From positions 62,001 to 126,000 of the forward strand of contig CBDFGT010000027.1 of NCBI GenBank assembly GCA_965247225.1: DNA of 64,000 nucleotides, read 5' to 3'. How positions within the stretch are numbered: the first letter of the stretch is position 1; every line of letters begins with the position of its first letter. This DNA comes from CBDFGT01 sp965247225 (GTDB lineage: Bacteria > Pseudomonadota > Alphaproteobacteria > Rhizobiales > Rhizobiaceae). Positions 33,327-44,149 of this stretch are shown here, one piece after another. The translations under genes were made by a program, and so were the position numbers. The notes under the pieces were generated by a model. That model had not been told where the DNA came from, did no database searches, and was given only the letters and a program-made list of their open reading frames with translations.

Positions 33327-34739
33327 ATGACAGATAAAACACACAAACCCGTTCATATTATCGGCGGCGGCCTTGCCGGTTGCGAAGCAGCCTGGCAAAT
33401 CACCCGCGCCGGTATTCCCGTTATTCTCCATGAAATGCGCGGCGTGCGCGGCACAGACGCCCACAAGACCGATGGCCTTGCCGAACTCGTCTGCTCCAAT
33501 TCATTTCGCTCTGACGATGCCACCAGCAATGCGGTCGGCGTTCTCCATGCCGAAATGCGGCTGGCAGGATCACTGATCATGGCTTCGGCCGACAAATGCC
33601 AGGTTCCGGCCGGCGGAGCCCTCGCCGTGGACCGTGACGGCTTTTCGGAAACAGTGACCCGTGCCATTTCCGCAGAGCCGCTGATCACCCTGATTCGTGA
33701 AGAAATCACCGGCCTGCCCCCGCAAGACTGGGATCAGGCGATCATCGCCACAGGCCCGCTGACGGCACCCGCACTGGCTGAAGCCATTGCCCGGCATACC
33801 GGCGCTGATTCGCTGGCGTTTTTTGATGCCATTGCACCGATTGTCTATCGCGACAGTATCAACATGGACATCTGCTGGTATCAGTCGCGCTATGACAAGG
33901 TCGGCCCCGGAGGCACTGGCAAGGATTATATCAACTGCCCGATGGATGCAGACCAGTACAAAGCCTTTGTTGCAGCCCTGATCGCCGGTGATGCCGTTGG
34001 CTTCAAGGAGTGGGAAGGCACACCCTATTTTGACGGTTGCCTGCCCATCGAGGTCATGGCGGAGCGTGGCGCGGAAACCTTGCGCCACGGGCCGATGAAG
34101 CCCATGGGCCTCACCAATGCCCATAATCCGGCAGTAAAGCCCTATGCAGTCGTGCAATTGCGCCAGGACAACGCCCTGGGAACCCTGTTCAACATGGTCG
34201 GTTTTCAGACAAAGCTGAAATATGGCGCACAGGCCGACATTTTCCGCATGATTCCGGGGCTGGAAAATGCGGAATTTGCCCGTCTAGGCGGCCTGCATCG
34301 CAATACATATCTGAACGCACCGACCTTGCTGGATCAAACCCTCACCCTCAGGGGCAGGCCAGGCCTGCGCTTTGCAGGCCAGATCACCGGGTGCGAAGGC
34401 TATGTGGAAAGTGCCAGCATCGGTCTTCTTGCAGGACGATTCGCCCGTGCCGAGCGCCTTGGCCAGGCACTGTCGCTCCCGCCCGTAACATCTGCCCTGG
34501 GTGCCTTGCTCAACCACATTACCGGCGGCCATCTTGTCTCGGATGATGAGCCCGGCAAACGCTCTTTTCAGCCGATGAATGTGAATTTTGGCCTGTTTCC
34601 GGATCTTGATCCCGGTTCACTGGTCAAGCCCGGGGAACAAAAGCGGTTTCGCGGCAAGGAAAAATCTGTTGCCAAAAAACAGGCCATGGCAGCAAGGGCG
34701 CTTGAGGATTGTCAGGCATGGATTGCCGCCACGGCATAG
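33327..34739 (+). CDS. trmFO: tRNA (uracil-5-)-methyltransferase TrmFO, folate/FAD-dependent
   Basis: A 470-residue flavoenzyme that methylates U54 in tRNA using methylenetetrahydrofolate. The GidA-like FAD motif HIIGGGLAGCEAAWQ is at about residue 10; ELVCSNSFRSDD, GGALAVDRDGF, ICWYQSRYDK and ITGCEGYVESASIG are conserved family blocks with catalytic cysteines among them. The chosen ATG at 33327 gives the usual MTDKTHKPVHIIGGG start; the frame is open 12 codons earlier without support. A 13-bp hairpin about 85 bases downstream separates it from the minus-strand gene. Confidence 0.95.
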   Translation: MTDKTHKPVHIIGGGLAGCEAAWQITRAGIPVILHEMRGVRGTDAHKTDGLAELVCSNSFRSDDATSNAVGVLHAEMRLAGSLIMASADKCQVPAGGALAVDRDGFSETVTRAISAEPLITLIREEITGLPPQDWDQAIIATGPLTAPALAEAIARHTGADSLAFFDAIAPIVYRDSINMDICWYQSRYDKVGPGGTGKDYINCPMDADQYKAFVAALIAGDAVGFKEWEGTPYFDGCLPIEVMAERGAETLRHGPMKPMGLTNAHNPAVKPYAVVQLRQDNALGTLFNMVGFQTKLKYGAQADIFRMIPGLENAEFARLGGLHRNTYLNAPTLLDQTLTLRGRPGLRFAGQITGCEGYVESASIGLLAGRFARAERLGQALSLPPVTSALGALLNHITGGHLVSDDEPGKRSFQPMNVNFGLFPDLDPGSLVKPGEQKRFRGKEKSVAKKQAMAARALEDCQAWIAATA

Positions 34740-34822
34740 TACCTGCCCTGCCCGTCCTGATGCGTGTCGCAGACATCAGATTCGGAAAGATGCGCATTAT
34801 AGCAGATCTCGATGACTGGGAT

Positions 34823-34860
34823 CGATTGCGCCGGAGTGCTTCTGCCCTCCGGCGCAATCG
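34823..34860. terminator. Hairpin between convergent trmFO and a membrane protein gene
   Basis: CGATTGCGCCGGA (34823-34835) pairs perfectly with TCCGGCGCAATCG (34848-34860) around a 12-base loop. There is no strong T tail on either side, so it may end transcription in both directions with limited efficiency. Confidence 0.6.
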
Positions 34861-34883
34861 GTTCCTGTCATCGCGTTCTGGTC

Positions 34884-35333
34884 TTATTGCACGATGGCGT
34901 CTTCCGGTTCTTTCGGTTGCTGCGCAAAGCTGTCGAGAAGCCAAAGGGAAATCTCGGCCGTTTCTTTTGGGGATCGAAAAAGATAACGACCGCTGGCAAT
35001 CCCCAGAGAGCCAAAGTCCAGAAACAGCGACCGGTCATTGTCTCCGGGCATTACCGACACTGAGCCGGGCTCCAGAATCCTGCAAACGGCATGGCGCTTC
35101 TGGGCGCTGATACAGCCTGTTTTTCCACCGTTCAAACGCAGGAAAGCCGTTTGCGTATCCCACGTCAAAAGCACATCACGAATGGGTTCCATAGGAAAAG
35201 CCTTGCCGAACTGCAAAATCGCGTGTGCCGTTTCCTGACCGTTTTCGCTGACGGAATGGGCATGTGCGCGATAGACATACATGGAAACAATGGCGATCAG
35301 GGCAACCAGGGCAAACCAGGCGATAAGCGGCAT
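34884..35333 (-). CDS. Membrane-anchored protein of unknown function
   Basis: A 149-residue protein with one N-terminal transmembrane helix (PLIAWFALVALIAIVSMYVY, residues 2-21) and a soluble remainder of about 125 residues containing WDTQTAFLRLNGGKTG and a pair of Cys (GCISAQKRHAVC). No family is recognised. It is downstream of the squalene/phytoene-synthase-like gene on the same strand, 61 bases away, and convergent with trmFO. Its frame is clean and uses codons like its neighbours. Confidence 0.65.
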   Translation of the reverse strand: MPLIAWFALVALIAIVSMYVYRAHAHSVSENGQETAHAILQFGKAFPMEPIRDVLLTWDTQTAFLRLNGGKTGCISAQKRHAVCRILEPGSVSVMPGDNDRSLFLDFGSLGIASGRYLFRSPKETAEISLWLLDSFAQQPKEPEDAIVQ

Positions 35334-35394
35334 GACAGACTCCGGCAGATAAAAGCAGCCACAGGATGATTCGGTTTTATACTCTGTTTATGCT

Positions 35395-36246
35395 CTAAAA
35401 ACGGGCCTTTCGCAAACATTGCCACAGCAGCCATTGTCGCCTCCATTGCGGCAAACCAAAAGGCGCATCAAAAATTCGTGCACCCAGGCGCCTGGCACGA
35501 TCGAGGACCGGCTGAGCAAGGGCTACCGGCAAATAGGCCGGGAAACTGGAAGCCGGAATATTGCAAAGCTGTCGCGCCTTTTCCAGGTGGTCAATGCCCA
35601 GGCCTGCAAAGGCATCAATGGCGGCAGACACAGCCTGACTGTCATCGCCTTTCAGGAACGAATCACGCTCAAGGCCGGTTGCCTTCAAAATTTCGTCCGG
35701 AATAAAAACCTGACCGCGATGCCGGTGCAGGGGCATGAGCAGCAACAATCCGGCAATGGTCTGCGCCACGCCGGCATGGCCGGAAAGATCAGCCGTCTGC
35801 GCTGCTGCTGCAGGGTTGAGAATGAGGGAACCGAGTTGCAGCAGGGTGCATGCGGTTTCCCCTGCATAGCCTTCCAGTGCGACCACAGGCCCGACAGGAT
35901 CATCATAAAGATCAAACACACGCGCATCGATCAGGTTCATCAGACTGCTGACCGGCAGATGATGTGTACGGATCGTCTGGACAAGGGCCTGCGCCAGAGG
36001 ATTGGCCCGGGCATCCTGATGTTCACTGCTCTCCAGCACATCCCGCCACCATTGCAGGCGGATTTCACCCGGCATGGGATCGCGCACGACATCCCGCACC
36101 CGGGCGATTTCTGCATTGAACGCATAGAGCGATGCCACGGCACCGCGCCGGGCAGCAGGCATCAGCAAACAGGCCAGATATCTGTCCCGGTCCCAATCGC
36201 GCAGGCTGGACAGACAATGCTCATATGCCGGATCGAGATGTGTCAT
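35395..36246 (-). CDS. Squalene/phytoene-synthase-like protein (NDUFAF6 homologue)
   Basis: About 283 residues of the squalene/phytoene synthase superfamily. The start at 36246 (MTHLDPAYEHCLSSLRDWDR) is preferred over an ATG 12 codons upstream. The protein keeps the family fold marks LMPAARRGAVASLYAFNAEIAR and LQWWRDVL, but the Asp-rich DxxxD motifs of true prenyl synthases are poor. That is as in the mitochondrial complex I assembly factor NDUFAF6 and its alphaproteobacterial relatives. It lies next to an Mth938-like gene, homologous to NDUFAF3, which supports a complex I assembly role over carotenoid or hopanoid synthesis. This is an inference. Confidence 0.82.
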   Translation of the reverse strand: MTHLDPAYEHCLSSLRDWDRDRYLACLLMPAARRGAVASLYAFNAEIARVRDVVRDPMPGEIRLQWWRDVLESSEHQDARANPLAQALVQTIRTHHLPVSSLMNLIDARVFDLYDDPVGPVVALEGYAGETACTLLQLGSLILNPAAAAQTADLSGHAGVAQTIAGLLLLMPLHRHRGQVFIPDEILKATGLERDSFLKGDDSQAVSAAIDAFAGLGIDHLEKARQLCNIPASSFPAYLPVALAQPVLDRARRLGARIFDAPFGLPQWRRQWLLWQCLRKARF

Positions 36247-36256
36247 GGCTCTGCGC

Positions 36257-36643
36257 CTATACAGCGATGAAAGCTGCGGCAACCGCCCGCGATTCCGTCA
36301 GCATGATATTGTATGTCCGGATGGCCGCGCCCGTACTCATGGGATCAGATCCAATTTGCGCAGCCCTTAAAGCCTCTTTCAGATCCCTTGGGAGCGGACG
36401 GATATCAGCGCCGGTGCCAACCAGCAGCGTCTCGATCTGTTCCGCCTCATCCAGCACCCTTTGAAACAGCGTAACACCCAGAACATCCCCTGCAACAGCT
36501 TCCCAGCCATAAATACCGGACGGCAGACACAGGATGGAGCCGCGATGCGACATATCGGCAAACCGGAAACCGCCATTGCCATAGGCATCGATTTCCGCCC
36601 GTCCTGGAAAATGCGCATCGCGAATGATGGTATTCCTTGCCAA
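36257..36643 (-). CDS. Mth938-like domain protein (NDUFAF3 homologue)
   Basis: About 128 residues of the Mth938-like/DUF498 fold. Conserved parts are IIRDAHFPGRAEIDAYGNGGFRFADMSHRGSIL at the N-terminus, LLVGTGADIRPLP and a C-terminal TYNIMLTESRAVAAAFIA. The family start is reached with a TTG at 36643, directly after the secDF stop; an ATG at 36697 would add 18 residues overlapping secDF. The gene is coupled to secDF and followed ten bases later by the NDUFAF6-like gene. Human NDUFAF3 belongs to the same family and assembles complex I. Confidence 0.82.
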   Translation of the reverse strand: MARNTIIRDAHFPGRAEIDAYGNGGFRFADMSHRGSILCLPSGIYGWEAVAGDVLGVTLFQRVLDEAEQIETLLVGTGADIRPLPRDLKEALRAAQIGSDPMSTGAAIRTYNIMLTESRAVAAAFIAV

Positions 36644-36644
36644 A

Positions 36645-39206
36645 TCAGGCCGCCGAATTCGGTTGGTCCGGCAGGGTTTCGCCCTTGCCTTCAACACCGT
36701 CGCGGAACTCTTCCGGACGCAGCTTGAACAGGATCAGCACAGGAGCCGCAATGTAGATTGACGAGAAAGTCCCGACAACAACACCAAACAGCATGGCCAC
36801 CGTGAATGACCGGATCACTTCACCACCAAACAGCACAAGGGCTGACAGGGCCAAAGCCGTCGTCACAGATGTCAGAACCGTGCGCGAAAGCGTCTGGTTG
36901 ATTGATGTATCAATCAGCAAAGGCAATGGCATTTTTTGTAACGCCGGAGACTTTCACGCATCCGGTCATAAACAACCACCGTATCGTTCAGCGAATAGCC
37001 GACAATGGTCAAAAGCGCGGCGATACTGGACAGATTGAACTCGGTTCCGGTTACCACGAACATGCCGATGGTCAGGATCACGTCATGCAACGTGGCGATA
37101 ATGGCACCAAGGGCAAACTGCCACTCGAACCGGAACCAGATATAAATCACGATAAACACAAGTGCGACACCGACGCCAAGGGTTCCGGCATAGGCAAGCT
37201 CACCGGAAACGGACGGGCCTACCACTTCAACGCGACGGAAATCATACTGGTCCTGCAATTCGGACTTCACCAGATTGACAGCCGACTGCTCGGCATTCTC
37301 GCCTGCTCCCTGGGACTGCACCCGGATCAGAACATCCGTATTGTCTCCAAAGCTCTGAACCTGAACTTCACCCAGATTGAGCTCACTCAGGCGTGTGCGG
37401 ATGCCCGATATGTCCGCATCCCCCTGCTTGGCCTTCACCTCGATAATGGAACCACCGGTAAAATCGATACCGAGATTGAATCCGACGGTTGAAAATCCCA
37501 CGAGCGCCGCAATGGAAAGCGCTGCAGAAATACCGAATGTATAATTTCTGATACCCATGAACGGAATGCTCGTGCCGTCAAAGATACCTGTCCGGATACC
37601 TTTCGGCAGGACTTTAGGCTTGGCCTTGCGAACCCAGACACCGATCATCCAGCGCGACATGGTAAAGGCGGTAAACACGGTCGTGACGATACCGACCGCC
37701 AGGGTAACGGAGAAACCGCGCACAGGGCCTGAACCAAGGAAGAACAGCACAACGGCTGCAATCAGTGTTGTGAGGTTGGCATCCACAATCGTTGCCAGCG
37801 CCCTGTCAAAACCCTCGTCTATCGCTTGCCGAAGCGGCCTGCCGTTACGGACCTCTTCACGGATACGTTCATAAATCAGCACGTTACTGTCAACCGCCAT
37901 ACCGATTGTCAAAACGATACCGGCAATCCCCGGCAAAGTCAGCGTCGATCCCAGGACAGAAAGAACAGCGACAATCATCACCACATTGAAAAGCATGGCA
38001 ATATTGGCAATCAGACCAAAGAATCCATAGGCCAGCAGCATGAAGCCAACCACAAGCGCTGCACCGATAATCCCGGAGGTCACACCGGCATTGATAGAGT
38101 CAGCGCCCAGTCCGGGTCCAACGGTGCGCTCCTCGACAACGGTCAAGGTCGCAGGCAAGGCACCGGCACGCAGAAGCACCGCCAGATCATTGGCACCCTC
38201 TACGGAGAAGTTTCCGGAAATCTGTCCGGACCCGCCAAGGATAGGTTCACGGATCACAGGAGCAGAAATCACGGCATCGTCCAGAACGATGGCAAAAGGC
38301 TTGCCGACATTGGCCTGTGTGGCCTGTGCAAACCGTGTTGCACCCTTGCTGTCAAAGCGGAAGGAAACCACAGGCTCACTGGTTTGCGAGTTGAAGCTTG
38401 CCTGGCTGTCCACCAGGTTTTCACCGGAAATCAGCGCACGCTTCTCCACCAGATAAGGCACTGGCGGATCATCATTGGAATAGAGCACCATCGAAGTGGC
38501 AGGCGGGCGACCATTCAGGGCCTCCTGCGCCGACATCGACACATCCACCATATGGAATGACAGTTTGGCAGTCTGGTTCAGCAGGTTTTTCAAACGCTGC
38601 GGATCCTGAAGCCCGGGAACCTGAACAATGATGCGGTCTGTTCCCTGACGCTGGATCACCGGCTCGGTCGTCCCGAGCTCATCGACACGACGGCGGACGA
38701 CTTCAATAGACTGTGTGGCCGCAGCACCAACCCTGTAGTCAATGCCCGCATCCGTCAGGCTGATCCTGATCAGCCCGTCAGCATCGGATTCTATCGTGGC
38801 TTCCTGGACCGAACCTCCGGTCATGCCACCAGCGGCCACAGGTGCGACGATATCCTTGAGCGCTTCCTTGGCGGCATCGATCTGCGACACATCCCGAATG
38901 CGCACCTGTACCACCTGCCCCGTACCCGTCAGACCAGTATAGCCGATATTGGCATCACGCAGCTTCGTTCGGACATCATCAACGGTCGTCTGCAATCGCT
39001 CCTTGATCACATCTGCCCGTTCCACCTTCAGCATCAGGTGTGAACCGCCCCTGAAGATCCAGCCCCAAAGTCATCTTGTTCTTCGGTATCCAGCTTGGCC
39101 ATCCTGCAAGCTGCTCATCCGGGAAAGCATTGGGAAGGGCAATGATCACACTGACAAACACAGTGAACCAGATAAGGGCAGTTTTCCAGGGCGAGTAATT
39201 CAGCAT
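36645..39206 (-). pseudogene. secDF: Protein translocase subunits SecD-SecF, fused (two apparent frameshifts)
   Basis: A fused SecD-SecF membrane protein of about 853 residues that uses the proton gradient to pull proteins out of the Sec channel. The SecD part begins MLNYSPWKTALIWF and contains MTLGLDLQG; TM regions include IGMAVDSNVLIYERIREE; the SecF part begins near FMGIRNYTFGIS. The frame breaks twice in this sequence: at 39048-39051, where four C (G on the coding strand) stand for an expected three, and at about 36926-36931, where six T (A) stand for an expected seven. Correcting both restores one full-length frame. Since secDF function is conserved here beside yajC, these look like sequencing errors. 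Confidence 0.88.
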
Positions 39207-39277
39207 GGCAATCTCGGTGCAGGAGACAAAAAAGGCAATGAGCCGCTTCAATATATTCCGTCATGCGCGGCCGGGGA

Positions 39278-39616
39278 CTATTCCTTGACCGGTTCGCCCT
39301 TCACACGCACTTCGGCAATGAACGTGCGAACGACGCGCAGTTTCAGGCCATCGGCAACTTCCATCTCAAGTTCCTTGTCGTCGAAAACCTTGGAAATTTT
39401 ACCAACAATACCACCAGCCGTTACAACCTGGTCGCCCCGGCGAATATTCTTCAGAAGTTCTTCACGCTTTTTCATCTGCGCACGTTGCGGGCGTATAACC
39501 AGAAGATACATCACCACGAAGATGAGAAGAAATGGCGCGAGCGAAAGCAGGATTTCTGTTGGCCCGCCGCCCGTTGTCCCTGTCGCTGTCTGGGCAAAAG
39601 CTTCTGTAATAAACAT
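39278..39616 (-). CDS. yajC: Preprotein translocase subunit YajC
   Basis: A 112-residue membrane protein of the SecDF-YajC complex. A single transmembrane helix (about residues 23-43, LLSLAPFLLIFVVMYLLVI) is followed by RPQRAQMKKREELLKNIRRGDQV-type sequence, the family hallmark. The start MFITEAFAQ at 39616 is preferred over an ATG seven codons upstream. It is intact, although surrounded by frame-damaged genes. It lies 71 bases upstream of secDF, the usual order. Confidence 0.93.
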   Translation of the reverse strand: MFITEAFAQTATGTTGGGPTEILLSLAPFLLIFVVMYLLVIRPQRAQMKKREELLKNIRRGDQVVTAGGIVGKISKVFDDKELEMEVADGLKLRVVRTFIAEVRVKGEPVKE

Positions 39617-39839
39617 CAAATACTCCTGGGTTTTCATTGTGACCGGTCACCGGTCGTGTCCGGCCATGATCAAAGGTCGCCGGAATATAGCGTTGACTGT
39701 CCTGAATGCAACAGAAACAACCATGTTCAGGCGTACCGGTTTGCCGCCTCTTACCCTTTTCTTGAAACAAACGCCATGCTACCCGGCTTGAATAATACAA
39801 TAATTCTCATGTTGACACAAAAACAGGCAGGAAGCGCCC

Positions 39840-40703
39840 ATGACCGATCCACTCCTCTCGGAGCTGTTGCTGGAAATCCGCAAATTGACCGGCGCTGTCG
39901 AGCGCCTGGCAGGGCCAGCCCCCTTGCCGAATGACTGGTCAAAATCCGATTGTTTCGTGTGGTCTGCGGCCCGCCACTGGTTGCAGCCGGTTCCGGAGCC
40001 GAACCGTGTCGAACTCGGACTGATCCGCAGTGTGGATCATGTCCGCGATATCCTGCACGACAATACCGCGCGCTTTGCCCGTGGATTTGCGGCCAACAAT
40101 GTGTTTGCTCTGGGGGCGCGCGGGGAATGGGCAAATCATCTCTGGTCAAGGCCGTGCATGCCAGCGTCAACCTGGAAAACAGGCAGCAACATCAAGCTGG
40201 TCGAAGTGCATCGCGAAGATATTGACACCCTGCCCCGCGCTCATGGAAATCCTGCGCCAGGCACCTGTCAGGACGATCCTGTTTTGCGATGACCTGTCTT
40301 TTGATCATGATGATACATCCTACAAATCACTCAAGGCAGCCCTTGATGGCGGCATCGAAGGCCGGCCTGACAATGTGGTTTTTCTATGCAACGTCCAAAC
40401 CGTCGCCATCTACTTCCGCGCAACATGATGGAGAATGAGCAGTCAACGGCCCATCAACCCCGTCAGAAGCGGTTGAGGAAAAGGTCTCGCTTTCCGATCG
40501 TTTCGGTCTCTGGCTTGGTTTCTACAAATGCAGCCAGGAGGATTATCTGGCCATGATCGACGGCTATGCCGAAACATTACGGCTTTCCGCTTGGCAAAAC
40601 AGGAACTCCATGCCCAGGCCACTGGAATGGGCAACGACACGCGGTGCGCGCTCCGGTCGTGTTTGCATGGCAATTCATCCAGGATCTGGCCGGCCCGCCT
40701 TGA
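39840..40703 (+). pseudogene. DUF815 ATP-binding protein (frame broken by several indels)
   Basis: The segments together spell a DUF815 AAA-type ATPase of about 285 residues: MTDPLLSELLLEIRKLTGAV at the start, a P-loop GARGMGKSSLVKAVHASVNL at about 95, then LVEVHREDIDTLP, RTILFCDDLSFDHDDTSYKSLKA and FGLWLGFYKCSQEDYLAMIDGYAE. The pieces lie in different frames. Around 40108-40130 alone, three homopolymer changes are needed to read the expected NNVLLWGARGMGKSS. The end is approximate, before a hairpin at 40737. The gene is probably intact in the organism; the role of the family is unknown. Confidence 0.78.
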
Positions 40704-40736
40704 AAATGCCGATGGCCCTGAAAAATCTGCAAAACA

Positions 40737-40770
40737 AAGAATGCGCGGGACAGGGATCCCGCGCATTCTT
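40737..40770 (-). terminator. Rho-independent terminator of the M23 lipoprotein gene
   Basis: AAGAATGCGCGGGA (40737-40750) pairs with TCCCGCGCATTCTT (40757-40770), a 14-bp stem. On the minus strand it is followed by TGTTTTGCAGATTTTT, fitting the gene that ends at 40796. Confidence 0.75.
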
Positions 40771-40795
40771 CCCGGAGTTTCCTCGTACGATAGAC

Positions 40796-42483
40796 TTAAT
40801 CGAGGAAAGTCATGGGGTTGACCGGGGTTTGCATCTTTGCGAACCTCGAAATGAAGCTGAGGCCGCTTTGCACTGCCACTCATGCCGGATGTTGCAATCA
40901 CCTGTCCCGCGCGTAACTTTCTGGCCACGGGCCACAGGACAGGGCATTCGCATTGCCATAGGACTGTAACCGTGCCGTCATCATGGCGCACCAGAAACGG
41001 TATTACCCAGCTCTTTCAGCCCGTTGCCGGAATAGATGACCACACCGTTTTTCTGCAGCCTTGATGGGCGTGCCTTCCGGTACGGCGATTATTGATAACC
41101 GTCATTACGGTTTACCGTCCACATTCGCACCATAGCCCGCAAACAAACAGCGCCGCGCAACAGGCCAGCGATATTTGCCGATACCTGTGGATTCAGGCGC
41201 AATCATCGCCGACATCCGTTTTTCTTCTGTACTTCCGCCCACACTCTGCGCCGGTGCGGCGGCAGGAGCTTCAGCCTTCGGTGCCGGAGCCTTTGTAGGG
41301 AGCAGGGCCTTTGCAGAAGCCACAGTTGTTTCCGGTGGTCATCGTGTCCGGAAACAAACCCGTAATCGGCCCGCAGCAAACAGTGGTACCGCCCTGCCGG
41401 GATCGTCCAGCGTCTGGCCCAATCCGGATGGTTCCGGTACCCAGATTGTTGGCCGAACGGATGGGCATCAACAGATACGCCGGTCTTTTTGGAAATCCTG
41501 GAAAGCGAATCACCCGCAGCAAACCTCGTAGGTTCCGCCCTTGCCTGGTGCTGCAGCCTTGTCACCGTCCGCAACATTGGTGCCATTGGCGGCACCTGCC
41601 CGTCTTGTCACGAAGCGTTGCAAACTGCTGGCAGGATGGCGTTGTCGCGCTCCGGGCTGCGGGCCGGAACCGGCACCTTGCCCCGTTGTTTCAGGCTTCA
41701 GCTGCACAATCGAAACCATCGGCAGCAAACCACAGTCCTTTGCCGGTGAACTGCCACGATAGACGGGAACAATAATGGTCCTGGCCCCGCCCTGCGCGGA
41801 CGCAAGCACCTGACAGGCCGTTGGGCCCCGCAGAATTTCCTTTTCAGGAACACCATAAACGCTTTGAAAGCGCAGCAATTGTTTCACCCTGCCTGAGAGA
41901 GACTGCCGGTGCATTCCACCGTTGACCATGCGCCCGGGGGTCGTGCCTGTAGTGACCGGATCAGCCGACTTGTAGGACGTGGTCTCCTGCGCCCCGGTCA
42001 GCGTACCGGGCCGCGGGGGAAAGGCTGGGGACAGCGCCACATCTTTCGGGCTCTGACGCACGACCCACCGCACCGGGTTGAGAAAGCTCGGTACGCTCGA
42101 TACGTTGCGGCGAGGCGGAAAGCCCGCGCACCGGAAGCCGTTGTGGCGGTGTTTGACGGGATCATAACCAGAGGAATTGGCCCGCAGCCGGGAAAGGCTG
42201 GTTCAGCGCCTGGTTTGCGGGTCATTGGCTGCATTTGCGTCTGCATCTGGGACAGAAACCCTGCGCGACATTGGCGCGCGGGGATCGGGGACATTGCCAT
42301 TGATACCGTTCACACTGTGGGGGAATGGAAGCCGTTGTCAGGACCATCCTGCCGGGAAAAACAATCCGCCAAAAACGGGTCACATCCGAACTGCAGCCAG
42401 ACGCCCACACCCGCCAGCAAAACCGGCAGCCATGAGACGTGCCGCTGATGTTCCCAAAACTCGCTGCTACTCTTTTGACGCAT
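40796..42483 (-). pseudogene. LysM/M23-type peptidoglycan metallopeptidase lipoprotein, NlpD-like (frame broken)
   Basis: The N-terminal piece shows MRQKSSSEFWEHQRHVSWLP, then a lipoprotein-like hydrophobic segment VLLAGVGVWL ending near a Cys. A LysM-like stretch with YEVC-type sequence lies near 41525, and a long Pro/Ala linker follows. The C-terminus is the end of an M23 (LytM) domain: RAGQVIATSGMSGSAKRPQL, HFEVRKDANP, and finally a segment readable as NPMTFLD before TAA at 40796. Many indels separate the pieces. Such proteins activate amidases or cut peptide cross-links at division. It lies downstream of pcm and surE, the typical NlpD neighbourhood. Confidence 0.75.
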
Positions 42484-42701
42484 GACCACAAACCCCACCA
42501 ATACGCGACTGAACGAAACCTATTAAAGCCTGTTAGTGTTTACTGCCCGGTTAAAATGCACAAATCAGGGGAAAATATTTTGAGGTTTTTGCTAACCATG
42601 ACGCAGTGCAGCAAGCGAAAGCCGCCAAGATCGCGCCATGCATAAAAGCTGCCAGGGTCAAATCAGGATCATACCATTGATACTGGCAGCGCAATACGCT
42701 T

Positions 42702-43373
42702 TACAGTGCTGAAGCCATATGCGGTATCAGCGGCAGATAGGGAACATCGAACAGGTCCCGTACGCTCAAACCGGCTGCCAACCTTGGTCAGACGCACCAG
42801 CTTGCAGTGATTTTCACGCAGCATCAGCGGCAACCAGCATGGCAACCGCCCGATACAAGTTTGCTCCTGAAATGTGCGGGGAATTGTTGTAAAGGCACCC
42901 GTGATCAAAATACGGTCATAGGTGGTCTCACCGATCATCCCGACGCTTCCATCCGCTTTGCGAACAATGACATTGCGCAATTGCAGACGTTCCATCCGGG
43001 CTGGCAGCTGCCGTGGACCAGCGTAGCGTAGCGGTCAACCGTGTGAAACCCTTTCGGCAAAGCCTGCCCCATGACCGCCGCCGTATAGCCGCTGCCTGTG
43101 CCGATTTCCAGAATACGGTTGCCCGTCTGGATGTTGAGCGCATGGATGATCTGCACCGCCAGATCAACACCTTCCATAAAGGCACCGCAATCGATCGGAA
43201 CGGTGCGGCTTGACCACGCGCTTTTCGCGAAACTCCGGCGGCGCAAAACATCGATCGCGGTGTCTGTTTCAACCGCCGTCAGCAAATTGATGTCGGAAAT
43301 ACCCGGCAGCCCGCAGGCGCAGGACCAGCCCTGGCAAAACCCTTCCCGCTCACTCACATTGGGGATCAATCAT
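42702..43373 (-). pseudogene. pcm: Protein-L-isoaspartate O-methyltransferase (frame broken)
   Basis: Repairs isoaspartyl residues using S-adenosylmethionine. Readable pieces are LLTAVETDTAIDVLRRRSFAK-type N-terminal sequence, PIDCGAFM (expected IDCGAFMP-like substrate region), the SAM motif RILEIGTGSGYTAAVMGQ at about residue 75, YDRILITGAFTTIP, and, in another frame, FDVPYLPLIPHMASAL before TAA at 42702. The ATG at 43373 follows GGGGAGGA; a CCCC where CCC is expected breaks the frame a few codons later. It overlaps the surE stop. The gap to the M23 gene (42484-42701) shows no gene. Confidence 0.82.
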
Positions 43374-44149
43374 GTCCTCCCCGGGCCAAGGGCCGCAGCA
43401 AACCGTTTTTCTGGGCCGAATAATCGGTCAGATCCAGCTTCAGGGGTGTCACCGAAATGGTGTTGGCGCGCAAGGCATGGATATCCGTGCCCCTCGGCAA
43501 AATGGCCCCTGGCGGTCGCCAAACCGCAACCAGTAATACGGGAAACCCGCGCCCGTCATGGCGCTCTTCCACCGACAGGCCGAAATCCAGCTTGCCCCTG
43601 CGCCGTCCACTGCAATGCCGCGCACGTCCTCGGGTTTGCAATTCGGAAAATTCAGATTGAGAAAGGTTTCCCGTGGCAGGTCCACATGCATCAGCTTTTG
43701 CAAGACCTCCGGTGCATGGGTCTCCACAACATCCCACGGCACAATGCGTTTCACCATGGAAATGATAGGCCTGGCTGAGCGCAAACGAGCGCACCCCCTG
43801 CAAATGTGCCTTCAATGGCACCGGCAATCGTACCCGAATAGGTCACATCATCGGCCATATTGGCACCGGAATTCACACCGGGACAAAACGAGATCAGGCT
43901 TGATATCCAGCACTTTGCGAATGCCCCATGATGACGCAATCTGTCGGTGTTCCGCGCAGGGCAAAATGCTTGTCCGAAATCTTGCGCAGGCGCAAAGGTT
44001 TCCGACAGCGTCAGGGAATGCGCCAGACCGCTCTGGTCGGTTTCGGGTGCGACAATCCACACATCATCGGTAAAGGTGCGGGCAATGCGCTCCAGAACCG
44101 CCAGACCTTCCGCATGGATGCCATCATCATTGGTCAGAAGGATCCGCAT
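43366..44149 (-). pseudogene. surE: 5'/3'-nucleotidase SurE (frame broken)
   Basis: A metal-dependent survival phosphatase acting on nucleoside monophosphates. The N-terminus MRILLTNDDGIHAEGLAVLE carries the catalytic NDD; VAPETDQSGLAHSLTL and later NSGANMADDVTYSGTIAGAIEG are the conserved metal-site and dimer segments. The C-terminal piece ends LRPLARGGHD before TGA at 43366, overlapping the pcm start. Several indels (for example around 43950 and 43770) put the pieces into different frames. The length of about 260 codons matches the family if these are corrected. Confidence 0.83.

Noticed and set aside
35395..36246. Carotenoid or hopanoid biosynthesis gene
   Set aside because: The Asp-rich substrate motifs are weak, no other isoprenoid genes are near, and the Mth938-like neighbour points to the NDUFAF6-type subgroup.
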